Shown in pieces: positions 23,307 to 32,639 of a DNA stretch of 36,869 bases. The translations under genes were made by a program, and so were the position numbers. Source of the stretch: an uncultured Romboutsia sp. (GTDB lineage: Bacteria > Bacillota > Clostridia > Peptostreptococcales > Peptostreptococcaceae); contig CALFLM010000068.1 of NCBI GenBank assembly GCA_937880075.1, positions 1 through 36,869 on the forward strand. The letters are read 5' to 3'. The notes under the pieces were generated by a model that saw nothing but the letters and a program-made list of their open reading frames with translations, was not told where the DNA came from and did not search any database. The first letter of the stretch is position 1, and the number at the start of each line of letters is the position of its first letter.

Positions 23307-23987
23307 TTATTTTATCGTTTTTGGCAAGTAACTCTCTATAACAATTATATCATTACTCACAAATGCTATCTCTGGTATATTCTGTTTATTTGATTCATAA
23401 TTTTCATCATCTGGTGCTTCTGCAATATTACCAGCTATTTGCAATACTTTAGGGTTTAAATTTCCTGCAACTACGTATGCATTTTTATTTCCATGTGATC
23501 CTGCATGTATAAATCCAGATACAGATCCCATAACTATAACATTTCCACTTGCTACTACTCTAGCTCCAGAACTTATATCCCCCATAACTACAACATTACT
23601 CGTAGCACTTACCTGTGATCCAGATTTCATATCAGTCATTACGATTACATCTCCATCAAACTCAATATTTTCACCTGATCTTAAATTCGTTACATATTTA
23701 GTTTGAAAGCTTGTAATTTCTTTTTTTTTGTATTCTTCAATAAATTCTACATCAAATTTAGATGATATATCATCTTTTAACATCATAATTTGTATATCAC
23801 TTAAATAATCACAATTTATAGAACAAATCTTTGCTCCATTAAAAAATCCAATAGACGATTCTAATTTGTCTATTATACTACTTTTTATTTCATCAAAAGT
23901 CGCTTTCCTTTTGACGTTTACAATTATACCTTTTTTGCTACCCTTAAATTCTACTAATTCACTAGTTGTAAATTCATTCAAAGACAT
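23307..23987 (-). CDS. minC: Septum site-determining protein MinC
   Basis: A 226-residue inhibitor of FtsZ assembly. The N-terminal domain (about 1-105) is followed by the C-terminal beta-helix with repeating GD-V/VVMGDISSGARVVASGNVIVMGSVSG units (about 115-190), which binds MinD. A GGAGG precedes the ATG. It is first of the minCDE genes, 59 nt after mrdA with no terminator between, so it probably belongs to the mre transcript. Confidence 0.94.
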   Translation of the reverse strand: MSLNEFTTSELVEFKGSKKGIIVNVKRKATFDEIKSSIIDKLESSIGFFNGAKICSINCDYLSDIQIMMLKDDISSKFDVEFIEEYKKKEITSFQTKYVTNLRSGENIEFDGDVIVMTDMKSGSQVSATSNVVVMGDISSGARVVASGNVIVMGSVSGFIHAGSHGNKNAYVVAGNLNPKVLQIAGNIAEAPDDENYESNKQNIPEIAFVSNDIIVIESYLPKTIK

Positions 23988-24046
23988 AACAACCTCCAGA
24001 ATGATATATCATTTTATATATTCTTTAAAAAATCTCTAATTCCTTT

Positions 24047-27000
24047 TTATTTTTTCATTTGTGATACAAAATTTATGTTTTCTTTTTCTATTGTATCAGT
24101 ATTTTCATCATTTTTATTATCTTTTTCGCCTTTATCATTACCTAAACCAAAATATGATCCGAATACTTCTCTAATAAGTAACATTGCATTACCACTACTT
24201 TCTCCTTGAGGAATCATAGCAACTACCGCTATCTCAGGGTCATCTGCTGGTGCAATTGCTACACTCCAAGAAAACGACTTATAACTTTGTTTAAAGGAAT
24301 CTATTTTTTCATCATTTATTTTAGGATTTAGCTCTTTTATTGCTTTTCTTAAATATGATGCATTTATCTTGTCTGTGTCTTCTAATTTAACACTGACTCC
24401 ATCTTTTAATTCTTCTTCTAAAGACTTTCTTTCTTCTTCTTTTAAATCTTTTCTTTTTAATGCTTCTTCTATTTCATTTATTCTTTCTTTAGTTAGCTCT
24501 TTTTCTCTTTCCTTCTTCATTTTTTCAGCAAGGCTAATAGCTTCATCTGTAGAAACTCCATAAGATGACATATGGCTCTTTAAGTATTCAACTTCATTTT
24601 CCGTAGGTATTTTACCACTTTTTTCCGCTGTACCAGTTTTAGATGCTACACTTATAGGATAATTTGGACCAAATATACCTTTTGCTGAACCTTCTGTACT
24701 AACTCTTTTCATACCTTCAACTAAATCTTTTAATTTTTCACTATCATTGAAGTCTATTTTTTCTACTTTATTTTCATCTATATATACATCATTATAATCA
24801 TTTGATATAACTCTATCTACTACAGATAACTCTACTAAGTTACCTCCATTACCTATAGCAGCAACATATCTAGCCATTTGAGCAGGTGTATACTGATTTT
24901 CACCTTGTCCTATCGATATGTTGAATGTATCTGCCGTACTCCATTTGGCAAAATTTAAATAACTAAACACTATAGAGTCTGCTAAACTTTCAACTCTATC
25001 TTCCTTTACTTTCATTTTAGTAAGTCTTTCTATAGCTTCTACTCTACCTACAGTTTTTGTTTCATCTGCCCAAGAAACTATTTCTTCTATCCTTTTTTCA
25101 TATTCTTTAGGATTTTTAGATTTACTTATATCTATAAAATCATTTGCCATCTCTTTTGTAAGGTAATCTCTTAATAAAGTTTTTGTAGTTTCAAGCTTCG
25201 TTCCCATATTAGGAACACTACCTTTTCTTTCATCTATTTCTTCATTTAATCCAGTGTAATCATCAAGACCAAATTTCTTAGCATATTCTATTATACCTTT
25301 AGCTCCAACTTTAGCACTTGGATCTTCTCCACCTGTGTAATTTTTTCCAGATCCTATTGTATAAAAGTATATATTACAAGATTCTTGTATAGCTTTATAT
25401 AAATCTGTGTATCCATGATTACGTCTAGACTTATGCCATATTAAATCTGCAAAAGGTCTACTAGAAGGACCACCTAGTCTTATTACTCCAGTATCTCGTA
25501 TTGCATAATTTGGACTTAATCCATTGTCTATAGCTGCCATTCCTGTTACCATTTTAAATGTTGAACCAGGTTGGAATACACCTTGTGTAGCTAAGTTAAC
25601 TTGTGGATTTGCTGCTAAAACATCATTTTTATTTTTAGGCTGCAATGCTTGATAATCTTCATATGATATTCCATTAACAAATTTATTTGGGTCATAATTA
25701 GGATAACTTGCCATAGATAAAACATCTCCTGTTTTAGCATCTATAGCTATAACTGCACCTGACTCTGCATTTGTGGCTGGACTTGAAAAAGTTTTATCTC
25801 CATATTTACTTTTATAAGTTCCTCCAACTTTAAGTGCTTCTAATACTCCTTTTAATGCATTTTCTGTATCTTCTTGCAGATCTTTATCTATACTAAGGTA
25901 TACAGTATCTCCTGACTTTGGCTTTGATACCTCTAATTCCCTAGTTATCCTTCCTAATGCATCAACTTGTACTTTTTTATATCCATCAACTCCACGTAGC
26001 TGTTCTTCATAACTTTTTTCTATACCAGATATACCTACAGTATCTCCTTTAGAATAAGTTTTCCCTTCTTCTCTATTGAGATACTTATCCTCTTGTCCAT
26101 ATGGCATTTTACCCATATGTCCTAGTGTATGAGATGCTAAAGTTGTATTAGGGTAATATCTAACTGGTTCTACAGTTACTGACACTCCAGGCAATTCTAT
26201 AGCACGTTCTTCAAGTTGTGATATAGTATTTTGACTTATATCTGTTGCTATAGTTACTGGATTATATTGAGAATACCCTTGAGACTTTATAAGATCTCTT
26301 ACTACTAATATTTTTCTTGCATCTAAATCACTTAAGCTTTTATCAATCTGATAATTCTTGCTATTTCTTATTTCATTAAATGCTTTTTTCGCAGTTATAT
26401 TAGTATCTTTTATACCATAACTTTCTAGCCAGTCTTGCTTATTTTTTTGTTCTGTAAATAACCATTTACTAACTAAAATCGGTGGATAATATCCATTTTC
26501 ATTTAATTTCTTTTGAAGTTTGCCTACATCTAAGTTTCTATCACCTTGAGAAAGTACACCTTCAGTTATCAGCTTATCAACTAAATAATAAAAACTTTCT
26601 TTGGCATCTAACTCCTGAGGTATACCGTTATTATTCTTATATTCTCTTATATTTTTATCAAATGTATAGTAATACTTTCCATTTTGTATGTATATAGGAA
26701 ATTCATCTATGTACTCTTCATTATTTTTTTCTAATAAGTTTATAAGTTTTAGACATATATCATTTGCCATTGACTCACCATTTGAGTCTTTCCTTTTTAT
26801 TCCATCTCCTGATACCTGAACAGTAAATAAGTTTTTATTTCCTGCAAGTAACCTTCCATATCTATCTTTTATTTCACCCCTAGGAGCTTTTATTAAAAGT
26901 TGTTTATAAGTTTTATTCTCAGCCAACTCAGTGTAATATTCATATTTAAAGGTTGTCATATATAATATCTTTACTAATATAACTACAAAAGCTACTAATA

Positions 27001-27049
27001 TAAGATTCTTTATTATAGATAGTCTATCTACTTTTTTCTTTTCTTCCAT
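24047..27049 (-). CDS. mrdA: Penicillin-binding protein 2 (class B transpeptidase), long form
   Basis: Transpeptidase for lateral-wall synthesis with RodA and MreBCD. One N-terminal membrane helix (about 12-32) precedes the dimerisation region and the transpeptidase domain. Catalytic motifs are S496-T-F-K499, S557-C-N559 and K804-T-G806. At 1000 residues it is far above the roughly 600-700 usual for the family. Three extra blocks account for this: about 105-260 in the N-terminal region, about 605-700 between SxN and KTG, and a Glu/Lys-rich helical block at about 812-918 just after KTG. The reading frame is open throughout, so these are real insertions. It starts 11 nt after mreD. Confidence 0.94.
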   Translation of the reverse strand: MEEKKKVDRLSIIKNLILVAFVVILVKILYMTTFKYEYYTELAENKTYKQLLIKAPRGEIKDRYGRLLAGNKNLFTVQVSGDGIKRKDSNGESMANDICLKLINLLEKNNEEYIDEFPIYIQNGKYYYTFDKNIREYKNNNGIPQELDAKESFYYLVDKLITEGVLSQGDRNLDVGKLQKKLNENGYYPPILVSKWLFTEQKNKQDWLESYGIKDTNITAKKAFNEIRNSKNYQIDKSLSDLDARKILVVRDLIKSQGYSQYNPVTIATDISQNTISQLEERAIELPGVSVTVEPVRYYPNTTLASHTLGHMGKMPYGQEDKYLNREEGKTYSKGDTVGISGIEKSYEEQLRGVDGYKKVQVDALGRITRELEVSKPKSGDTVYLSIDKDLQEDTENALKGVLEALKVGGTYKSKYGDKTFSSPATNAESGAVIAIDAKTGDVLSMASYPNYDPNKFVNGISYEDYQALQPKNKNDVLAANPQVNLATQGVFQPGSTFKMVTGMAAIDNGLSPNYAIRDTGVIRLGGPSSRPFADLIWHKSRRNHGYTDLYKAIQESCNIYFYTIGSGKNYTGGEDPSAKVGAKGIIEYAKKFGLDDYTGLNEEIDERKGSVPNMGTKLETTKTLLRDYLTKEMANDFIDISKSKNPKEYEKRIEEIVSWADETKTVGRVEAIERLTKMKVKEDRVESLADSIVFSYLNFAKWSTADTFNISIGQGENQYTPAQMARYVAAIGNGGNLVELSVVDRVISNDYNDVYIDENKVEKIDFNDSEKLKDLVEGMKRVSTEGSAKGIFGPNYPISVASKTGTAEKSGKIPTENEVEYLKSHMSSYGVSTDEAISLAEKMKKEREKELTKERINEIEEALKRKDLKEEERKSLEEELKDGVSVKLEDTDKINASYLRKAIKELNPKINDEKIDSFKQSYKSFSWSVAIAPADDPEIAVVAMIPQGESSGNAMLLIREVFGSYFGLGNDKGEKDNKNDENTDTIEKENINFVSQMKK

Positions 27050-27060
27050 TCAATCACCAA

Positions 27061-27549
27061 CTAATCTTCTTTAAGTTTAAGTATCGATGTTTTAAATAGG
27101 TTATATAGCAATACACTCAAAGTTGAGTTAATCAAAGGTATAATTAATATACCTTTTGTAACTAAATTTAAGATTCCATAAGTATTGTAAACTGGTATTA
27201 CTGTAACTATATTTACTATAGAATCAAATAAGCTAGTTAAAAATACTAATGTAAATATAGTTATATTGCTTTCTTTATATATTTTATTTTTTAAAAAATT
27301 AATTCCATATCCTATTGTAAATAATATTAATGCATTAACACCAAATATCCCGCTCACAGCTATATCTTTTACAAGACCTACTATAACACATATTATACTC
27401 ACATCTGTATCGTCTAAGTAAAGTGATATTATAGTTATGTAAATTGTAAGTAAATTAAAACTCACATTAAATATGTCTATATAATTAGTGATACTTATTT
27501 CAACTAGTACTAACAAAATTCCTAAAAGACAAAGTAAAACCTTCTTCAT
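27061..27549 (-). CDS. mreD: Rod shape-determining membrane protein MreD
   Basis: A 162-residue hydrophobic protein with about five membrane segments, in the standard position after mreC. MreD is poorly conserved, so position carries much of the assignment. ATG 27549 follows AAAGGTGA; the in-frame GTG at 27561 lies inside that site. It works with MreB, MreC, RodA and PBP2 in the elongation complex. Confidence 0.88.
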   Translation of the reverse strand: MKKVLLCLLGILLVLVEISITNYIDIFNVSFNLLTIYITIISLYLDDTDVSIICVIVGLVKDIAVSGIFGVNALILFTIGYGINFLKNKIYKESNITIFTLVFLTSLFDSIVNIVTVIPVYNTYGILNLVTKGILIIPLINSTLSVLLYNLFKTSILKLKED

Positions 27550-27563
27550 AATTATAATCACCT

Positions 27564-28448
27564 TTACCCTATATTCCTTGGTTCAACAACAATCACATCA
27601 TCTATATTTTTGAAGTTTACATATGGCTTAACTACCACAAACTTCATAGATTTATTTTTATCATCTATAACTTTTTCAACTTCTCCTATAGGTATCCCTT
27701 CAGGGTACAATCCTAGACCAGATGTTGTTACTACATCACCAGGTAATACGTTATATGAACTATCAAACATATATCCATATAGGTAACCTTTATTTTTATA
27801 ATTTTCTTTATCATCTAATGTAGAGTTTTGAGTTATAACCCCCTTAAGATTAGAGTCTTTTAATAACTTAAAACTTACAGAAGATTTTGTATCTAATAAA
27901 GATATAGCTTTACTATAGTTATCAGAAACTTCATATACAATTCCTACCAAACCATTTCCGTTTATAACTATACTTTCTTCCTTAACACCTTGCTTTTTTC
28001 CCGCACCTATAATAAATGAATCATACCAGTTTCCATCATTTTTCCCAACTACACTTGTTGAAATACTTTTTGCTTGGTATTTTTCATCTATATAATTTAA
28101 AGCTTTTTTTAGACTATCAAGAGATTGGACATCGTCTAATTTATTATTTAATGCTATTATCTCTTCTTTTAATTTTTCATTTTCATCGCGCAAACTCTCT
28201 ACTTTTTTAGAGTTATTTTTATAGTTTATTATATCTTTAAAGTTCTCTTTTAAAAATGTAAATCCACTATTTAAATTCTTTCCTATAGGCTCTATTATAT
28301 CTAAAACCAACTTATCTCCTATAGGATTTTTTCCTGAATATCTACCTATAGATATTCCTACAATTCCAATTAAAGTGATAGCAACTAAACCTGTTGCTAT
28401 CACTTTAAAATTAATCTTTTTTTCTTTTTTATTCTTATCGAATCTCAA
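27564..28448 (-). CDS. mreC: Rod shape-determining protein MreC
   Basis: About 294 residues: a basic cytosolic start, one membrane helix (VIATGLVAITLIGIVGISIG), a coiled coil (about 65-105; LRDENEKLKEEIIALNNKLDDV) and a periplasmic-type beta domain (SVVGKNDGNWYDSFIIGAGKKQGV; VTTSGLGLYPEGIPIG). I choose TTG 28448, which follows GGTGAT, giving MRFDKNKKEKK. Upstream TTG and GTG codons would overlap the ribosome-binding site. It begins 19 nt after mreB. Confidence 0.93.
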   Translation of the reverse strand: MRFDKNKKEKKINFKVIATGLVAITLIGIVGISIGRYSGKNPIGDKLVLDIIEPIGKNLNSGFTFLKENFKDIINYKNNSKKVESLRDENEKLKEEIIALNNKLDDVQSLDSLKKALNYIDEKYQAKSISTSVVGKNDGNWYDSFIIGAGKKQGVKEESIVINGNGLVGIVYEVSDNYSKAISLLDTKSSVSFKLLKDSNLKGVITQNSTLDDKENYKNKGYLYGYMFDSSYNVLPGDVVTTSGLGLYPEGIPIGEVEKVIDDKNKSMKFVVVKPYVNFKNIDDVIVVEPRNIG

Positions 28449-28467
28449 AGATATCACCAACTTTTAA

Positions 28468-29544
28468 TTACTTTCTAGAATTCATCATTAATACTTTTTC
28501 AAAGATTTCTTGATCTTCTACTGACTTACCTGTTCCTAAGGCAACACAATCTAGAGGATTTTCAGCTATTTGTACTGGCATTCCAGTTTCTTGCTTAACT
28601 AATTTATCTAAACCTCTAAGTAATGCTCCCCCTCCAGTTAACATTATTCCATTCTCCATTATATCTGATGCTAATTCTGGTGGTGTTTTTTCTAAAGTTG
28701 ATTTTATTGCATCTATTATTGAGTTTATCGGCTCTTTTAATGCATTTCTTACTTCTGCCGAACTTATTTCTATTGTTTTCGGTAGCCCTGATATTAAATC
28801 TCTACCTCTTATTTGCATATTTTGTTCTTGATCATCCTTAAAAGTAGATCCTATACTTATTTTTACATCTTCAGCTGTTCTTTCACCTATAGCTAAGCTG
28901 TATTCTTTTTTAACATAGCTAACTATAGATTCATCAAATTCATCTCCACCGATTCTTATTGATTTAGCTGTAACTATACCACCTAATGATATTATAGCTA
29001 TTTCAGTAGTACCTCCACCGATATCTACAACCATATTTCCTTCTGGTTCTTCTACTCTAAGACCTGCACCTATAGCAGCTGCCATTGGTTCTTCTATAAG
29101 ATAAGCATCTCTAGCACCAGCTTGTCTTGCTGCTTCTTCTATTGCTCTTTTTTCTACTTCTGTAACTCCATAAGGAACACATATAGCTATTCTTGGTGTT
29201 ACAACTCCTTTTTTAGCTGCTGCTTTTTGTATGAAGTATCTAAGCATAGATTCAGTAACATCAAAATCAGCTATAACTCCATCTTTCATAGGTCTTATAG
29301 CTACTATATTACCTGGCGTTCTACCTATCATTTTTTTAGCTTCTTCACCAACTGCTAAAACTTCCTTACTATCATCTCTTATTGCAACAACAGATGGTTC
29401 TCTTACTACCACCCCTTGTCCTTTTATGTAAACTAAAGTATTAGCTGTTCCTAAGTCTATCCCCATATCTTTTGTCATTTTATTAAATCCAAACATAGAC
29501 ATGAATCCTTTTTTTTCTTTTTTGTCTTTCTTTTCCTTAGTCAT
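28468..29544 (-). CDS. mreB: Rod shape-determining actin homologue MreB
   Basis: A 358-residue bacterial actin organising lateral wall synthesis. Nucleotide-binding motifs are GIDLGTANTLVY, MVVDIGGGTTEIA and MLTGGGALLRGLD. The N-terminus has a lysine-rich stretch (MTKEKKDKKEKKGF) about 15 residues longer than usual before the membrane-interacting MSMFGF segment. The extension is backed by an AAGGAG upstream of the first ATG. First of the mre genes, 27 nt after radC. Confidence 0.96.
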   Translation of the reverse strand: MTKEKKDKKEKKGFMSMFGFNKMTKDMGIDLGTANTLVYIKGQGVVVREPSVVAIRDDSKEVLAVGEEAKKMIGRTPGNIVAIRPMKDGVIADFDVTESMLRYFIQKAAAKKGVVTPRIAICVPYGVTEVEKRAIEEAARQAGARDAYLIEEPMAAAIGAGLRVEEPEGNMVVDIGGGTTEIAIISLGGIVTAKSIRIGGDEFDESIVSYVKKEYSLAIGERTAEDVKISIGSTFKDDQEQNMQIRGRDLISGLPKTIEISSAEVRNALKEPINSIIDAIKSTLEKTPPELASDIMENGIMLTGGGALLRGLDKLVKQETGMPVQIAENPLDCVALGTGKSVEDQEIFEKVLMMNSRK

Positions 29545-29571
29545 AATTATGCTCCTTCCTATTTTTTCAAA

Positions 29572-30276
29572 TTAAATTATCATGTTTTCTTTAAAACTAA
29601 AATACATTCCGTCTCCAATTATTATATGATCTATAACTTCTATCCCTATTATTTCTCCACAACTAATAAGTCTTTTAGTTATATTTTTATCCTCCACTGA
29701 GGGTTCTATACTTCCAGATGGGTGATTGTGTATTAAGATAATTTTATTTGAACTCCTTTTTATTGCTTCTATAAAAACTTCTCTCGGATGTACTAGTGAT
29801 GAATTTAACGTTCCTATAGATACATCGACATCCGTTATTATTTCATTTTTTGTATTTAAAAGAACTACCTTGAAAACTTCTTTTTTTAGGTACCTTAAAC
29901 TATCCATATAATATTTATATATGTCCCAAGGATTTTTTACCTTATACTTATTAGGTTTAAAGCTTGCGACTCTTCTTCCTAGCTCCAATGCTGCCTTTAT
30001 CATAGTTGCCTTCGTTAATCCTACGCCATCTATTTCGCATAACTCATCAATAGTTATATCTTGTAGATACCTTATGCCTTGAGAATCTTTATTTATTATA
30101 TAATTTGCTAGGTCAATTACATTTTTTTGCTTGGTTCCAGTTCTAAGAATAATTGCTAATAACTCTGCATTAGATAAACTCTTTTCACCCTGAGCAAGCA
30201 TTTTTTCTCTAGGTCTTTCTTCTAATGCCATATCTTTAACTGTCATATTTGCATTAAAAGTTTTATTCAGATACAT
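29572..30276 (-). CDS. radC: RadC family JAB/MPN metalloprotein
   Basis: A 234-residue member of the RadC/YicR family. A helix-hairpin-helix region (about 35-90; ELCEIDGVGLTKATMIKAAL) precedes a JAMM-like metal site in LIHNHPSGSIEPSVED. The old link to DNA repair is not supported by experiments in E. coli; its role remains unclear. It overlaps maf by 14 nt and starts at ATG 30276 just after GGAGG (short spacing). The order maf-radC-mreB is common in Firmicutes. Confidence 0.94.
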   Translation of the reverse strand: MYLNKTFNANMTVKDMALEERPREKMLAQGEKSLSNAELLAIILRTGTKQKNVIDLANYIINKDSQGIRYLQDITIDELCEIDGVGLTKATMIKAALELGRRVASFKPNKYKVKNPWDIYKYYMDSLRYLKKEVFKVVLLNTKNEIITDVDVSIGTLNSSLVHPREVFIEAIKRSSNKIILIHNHPSGSIEPSVEDKNITKRLISCGEIIGIEVIDHIIIGDGMYFSFKENMII

Positions 30277-30859
30277 CGCCCTCCATAAAAAGATTTATGT
30301 TAAAATATTTCTTTAATAAGTCACTTAGCCTAGATATAGGTAATCCTACTATATTGAAATAATCACCTTGAATCTCCTCAACTAATAAAGCTCCATATCC
30401 TTGTATTCCATAAGCTCCTGCCTTATCTAAAGACTCTTTAGTTCTTATATAATCATTTATATCTTCTTCAGATAAATTTTTAAATTTAACATTACTAATT
30501 ACATAATCTATTATCTTTTTATTGTTATCTAAGTTTATTAAGCTAATTCCTGTTATAACCTGATGGGTTCTACCGGATAAACTTGTTATCATTTTCCTAG
30601 CTTCTATCTCATCTTTAGGTTTTCCTAATACAGTATTGTCTAATACAACAATAGTATCTGCACTTATAACTAAATCGCTTTTTTGTCTAGACGCTATATC
30701 TATTCCTTTTTCAAATGCAAGTCTCATCACCATCTGACAAGGAGACTCACCATCTAATGTCAATTCTTCTATGTAACTTGCCATTACCTTAAATTTAGCA
30801 TTAGTATTTTCTAAAATTTCTTTTCTTCTAGGAGAGGCTGATGCCAAGATTATATTCAT
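30263..30859 (-). CDS. maf: Maf family nucleotide pyrophosphatase
   Basis: A 198-residue Maf/YhdE-type nucleoside triphosphate pyrophosphatase, which hydrolyses non-canonical or modified NTPs; also linked to septum formation in Bacillus. The ASASPRR motif (7-13), the SADTIVVLD block and the GYGALLVEEIQGDYFNIVGLP signature are present. A GAGGTGA precedes the ATG. It is the probable first gene of the maf-radC-mre-min-rodA-mgsA cluster. Confidence 0.94.
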   Translation of the reverse strand: MNIILASASPRRKEILENTNAKFKVMASYIEELTLDGESPCQMVMRLAFEKGIDIASRQKSDLVISADTIVVLDNTVLGKPKDEIEARKMITSLSGRTHQVITGISLINLDNNKKIIDYVISNVKFKNLSEEDINDYIRTKESLDKAGAYGIQGYGALLVEEIQGDYFNIVGLPISRLSDLLKKYFNINLFMEGDVSE

Positions 30860-31022
30860 TGATTCACCTCATTATAGTACTTATAATTTGTACTTATTAA
30901 GTCTATCATTATATTGTAAAAATTTCAACACAAATGTCGAACGTTTATATATAGTATATATCTAATTTACAATAAAAGTTAGTTACATTTTAGTAATATT
31001 TGAAAATTGTTAACAACAAAAA

Positions 31023-31052
31023 AATAAAGGTATGAAAACTCATACCTTTATT
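31023..31052 (-). terminator. Terminator downstream of the rnf operon
   Basis: A perfect 12-bp stem (31023-31034 with 31041-31052) and 6-nt loop lie 9 nt after the rnfB stop codon. The minus-strand T tract after the stem is T-rich. Confidence 0.85.
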
Positions 31053-31061
31053 CTATCCATA

Positions 31062-32033
31062 TTATATAGTTTTAATAGCCTTTTTAGGGCATTTTTGAAT
31101 GCATAAGTGGCAACCTACACATTTAGATTCATCAACACTATGATTTTCTTTCAATTCACCTTGTATTGCATCAAATTTACATTGTTTTTTACATATTGTA
31201 CATCCAATACAAAGATTTTTATCTATTGTTACCTTTTGTTTCTTGCTAATATTCCCCTTTATTACCTTAGTAGGGCACTTTCTTACACATTCCATACACT
31301 CAACACACTTTTCATAATTTATCTTAGCAATTTTATTTTCAAATTCAATAGCTCCAAATAAACAAGCTTTTTTGCATAGTCCACAGCCTATACATCCTAC
31401 ACTACATTTTTCTTTAACAGTTTTACCAAAATCTTTGCTACTACACTCAACTACTACTTCTTTACTAGCTGGCTTTCTTCCTATTATAAATTTAGGGCAA
31501 ACTTCTATACATTTACCACACATTACACATTTTTCTTCATCTATTATAGCTACCCCATCTATTACAGAAATAGCATCAAATTTACAGTACTCCTTGCAAG
31601 TTCCAAGCCCTAAACATCCAAATTTACAATCCTTTGGACCTGAATTTAACATACTCGCAGATCTGCAATCTTGTATTCCTTCATATTTATATTTATCTTT
31701 AGCACTTTTGCAATTACCCTTACATAATACCTTTGCTACTTGCTTTTCTCCACCTTTAGAAGATATCCCCATTATATCACCTATTTTAGATGCACAGTCA
31801 ACTCCACCTACAGGACAAGCATTTACTGTAGCTTTACCTTCTACTATTGCATTTGCAAGAGCACCACAACCTGGAAATCCACATCCACCGCAGTTAGCAC
31901 CAGGAAGTATTTCAAGGATAACTTCTACTCTTTCATCTACTTCTACTGAAATTTTTTTAGAGGCATATGCTAAAATTATACCAAATATTAGCCCTAATAT
32001 CCCTAAGACTAAAACAGAACTTAGTATCAACAC
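31062..32033 (-). CDS. rnfB: Rnf complex iron-sulfur subunit RnfB
   Basis: Electron-transfer subunit that accepts electrons from ferredoxin. One N-terminal membrane helix (about 1-24) is followed by a [4Fe-4S] domain with C48, C51, C56 and C73. Six ferredoxin-type cluster motifs then follow: C140-C150, C169-C179, C214-C224, C243-C253, C275-C285 and C305-C315. Seven clusters are thus predicted, as in long clostridial RnfB and unlike the short proteobacterial form. The start is uncertain: GTG 32033 lies five bases after GGGGGTGA and gives 323 residues; an upstream TTG (32048) overlaps that site. Last gene of rnfCDGEAB. Confidence 0.93.
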   Translation of the reverse strand: MLILSSVLVLGILGLIFGIILAYASKKISVEVDERVEVILEILPGANCGGCGFPGCGALANAIVEGKATVNACPVGGVDCASKIGDIMGISSKGGEKQVAKVLCKGNCKSAKDKYKYEGIQDCRSASMLNSGPKDCKFGCLGLGTCKEYCKFDAISVIDGVAIIDEEKCVMCGKCIEVCPKFIIGRKPASKEVVVECSSKDFGKTVKEKCSVGCIGCGLCKKACLFGAIEFENKIAKINYEKCVECMECVRKCPTKVIKGNISKKQKVTIDKNLCIGCTICKKQCKFDAIQGELKENHSVDESKCVGCHLCIQKCPKKAIKTI

Positions 32034-32049
32034 TAAATTCACCCCCAAT

Positions 32050-32625
32050 TTATAGATTTATAAGACCAGAAAATCCTAAGAAAGCTATCGACATTAAACT
32101 GGCTGCTATCATAGTTGCTGGAAATCCTTTAAAACTTTCTGGAATATCTGCTAGCTCTAATCTTTCTCTTATCCCTGCAAATAAAACTATAGCTAAAGTA
32201 AATCCAATTCCTGCTCCAAATCCATTTACCATTGTTTCTACTAAATTATAGTTATTTTGAACATTAACAAGTGATATTCCTAAAACTGCACAGTTTGTAG
32301 TTATAAGAGGTAAAAAGACACCTAATGCTTGATATAGAGATGGACTTACCTTTTGTATAACCATCTCAACAAATTGAACTATAGATGCTATTACTAATAT
32401 AAATGCTATTGTTTGTAAAAATTGATTATTAGTTATTTCTAATAGTTTTTGAACAAAGTATGTTATAAAAGAAGCTAAAGTTAAAACAAATGTAACCGCA
32501 GCCCCCATTCCTATAGCTGTATCAACCTTTTTAGATACACCTAAGAAAGGACATATTCCCATAAACTGAGAAGTTATAACATTATTTACAAGTACTATAC
32601 TTAAAAATAAAAGTATTAAATTCAT
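32050..32625 (-). CDS. rnfA: Rnf complex membrane subunit RnfA
   Basis: A 191-residue integral membrane protein with about six helices. The family motif NNVITSQFMGICPFLGVSKK lies near the N-terminus, with Cys25 as the likely ligand of the membrane [2Fe-2S] cluster shared with RnfE. ITTNCAVLGI is its second half-motif. RnfA and RnfE are homologues with inverted topology that form the ion-translocating core. Preceded by a GGGGGGTAAGG ribosome-binding region, 14 nt after rnfE. Confidence 0.96.
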   Translation of the reverse strand: MNLILLFLSIVLVNNVITSQFMGICPFLGVSKKVDTAIGMGAAVTFVLTLASFITYFVQKLLEITNNQFLQTIAFILVIASIVQFVEMVIQKVSPSLYQALGVFLPLITTNCAVLGISLVNVQNNYNLVETMVNGFGAGIGFTLAIVLFAGIRERLELADIPESFKGFPATMIAASLMSIAFLGFSGLINL

Positions 32626-32639
32626 TATTCCTTACCCCC

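Noticed and set aside
31372..32055. Long plus-strand ORF opposite rnfB
   Set aside because: It is the antisense of a Cys-rich conserved gene, has no ribosome-binding site and a low-complexity Pro/Ser/His-rich translation.
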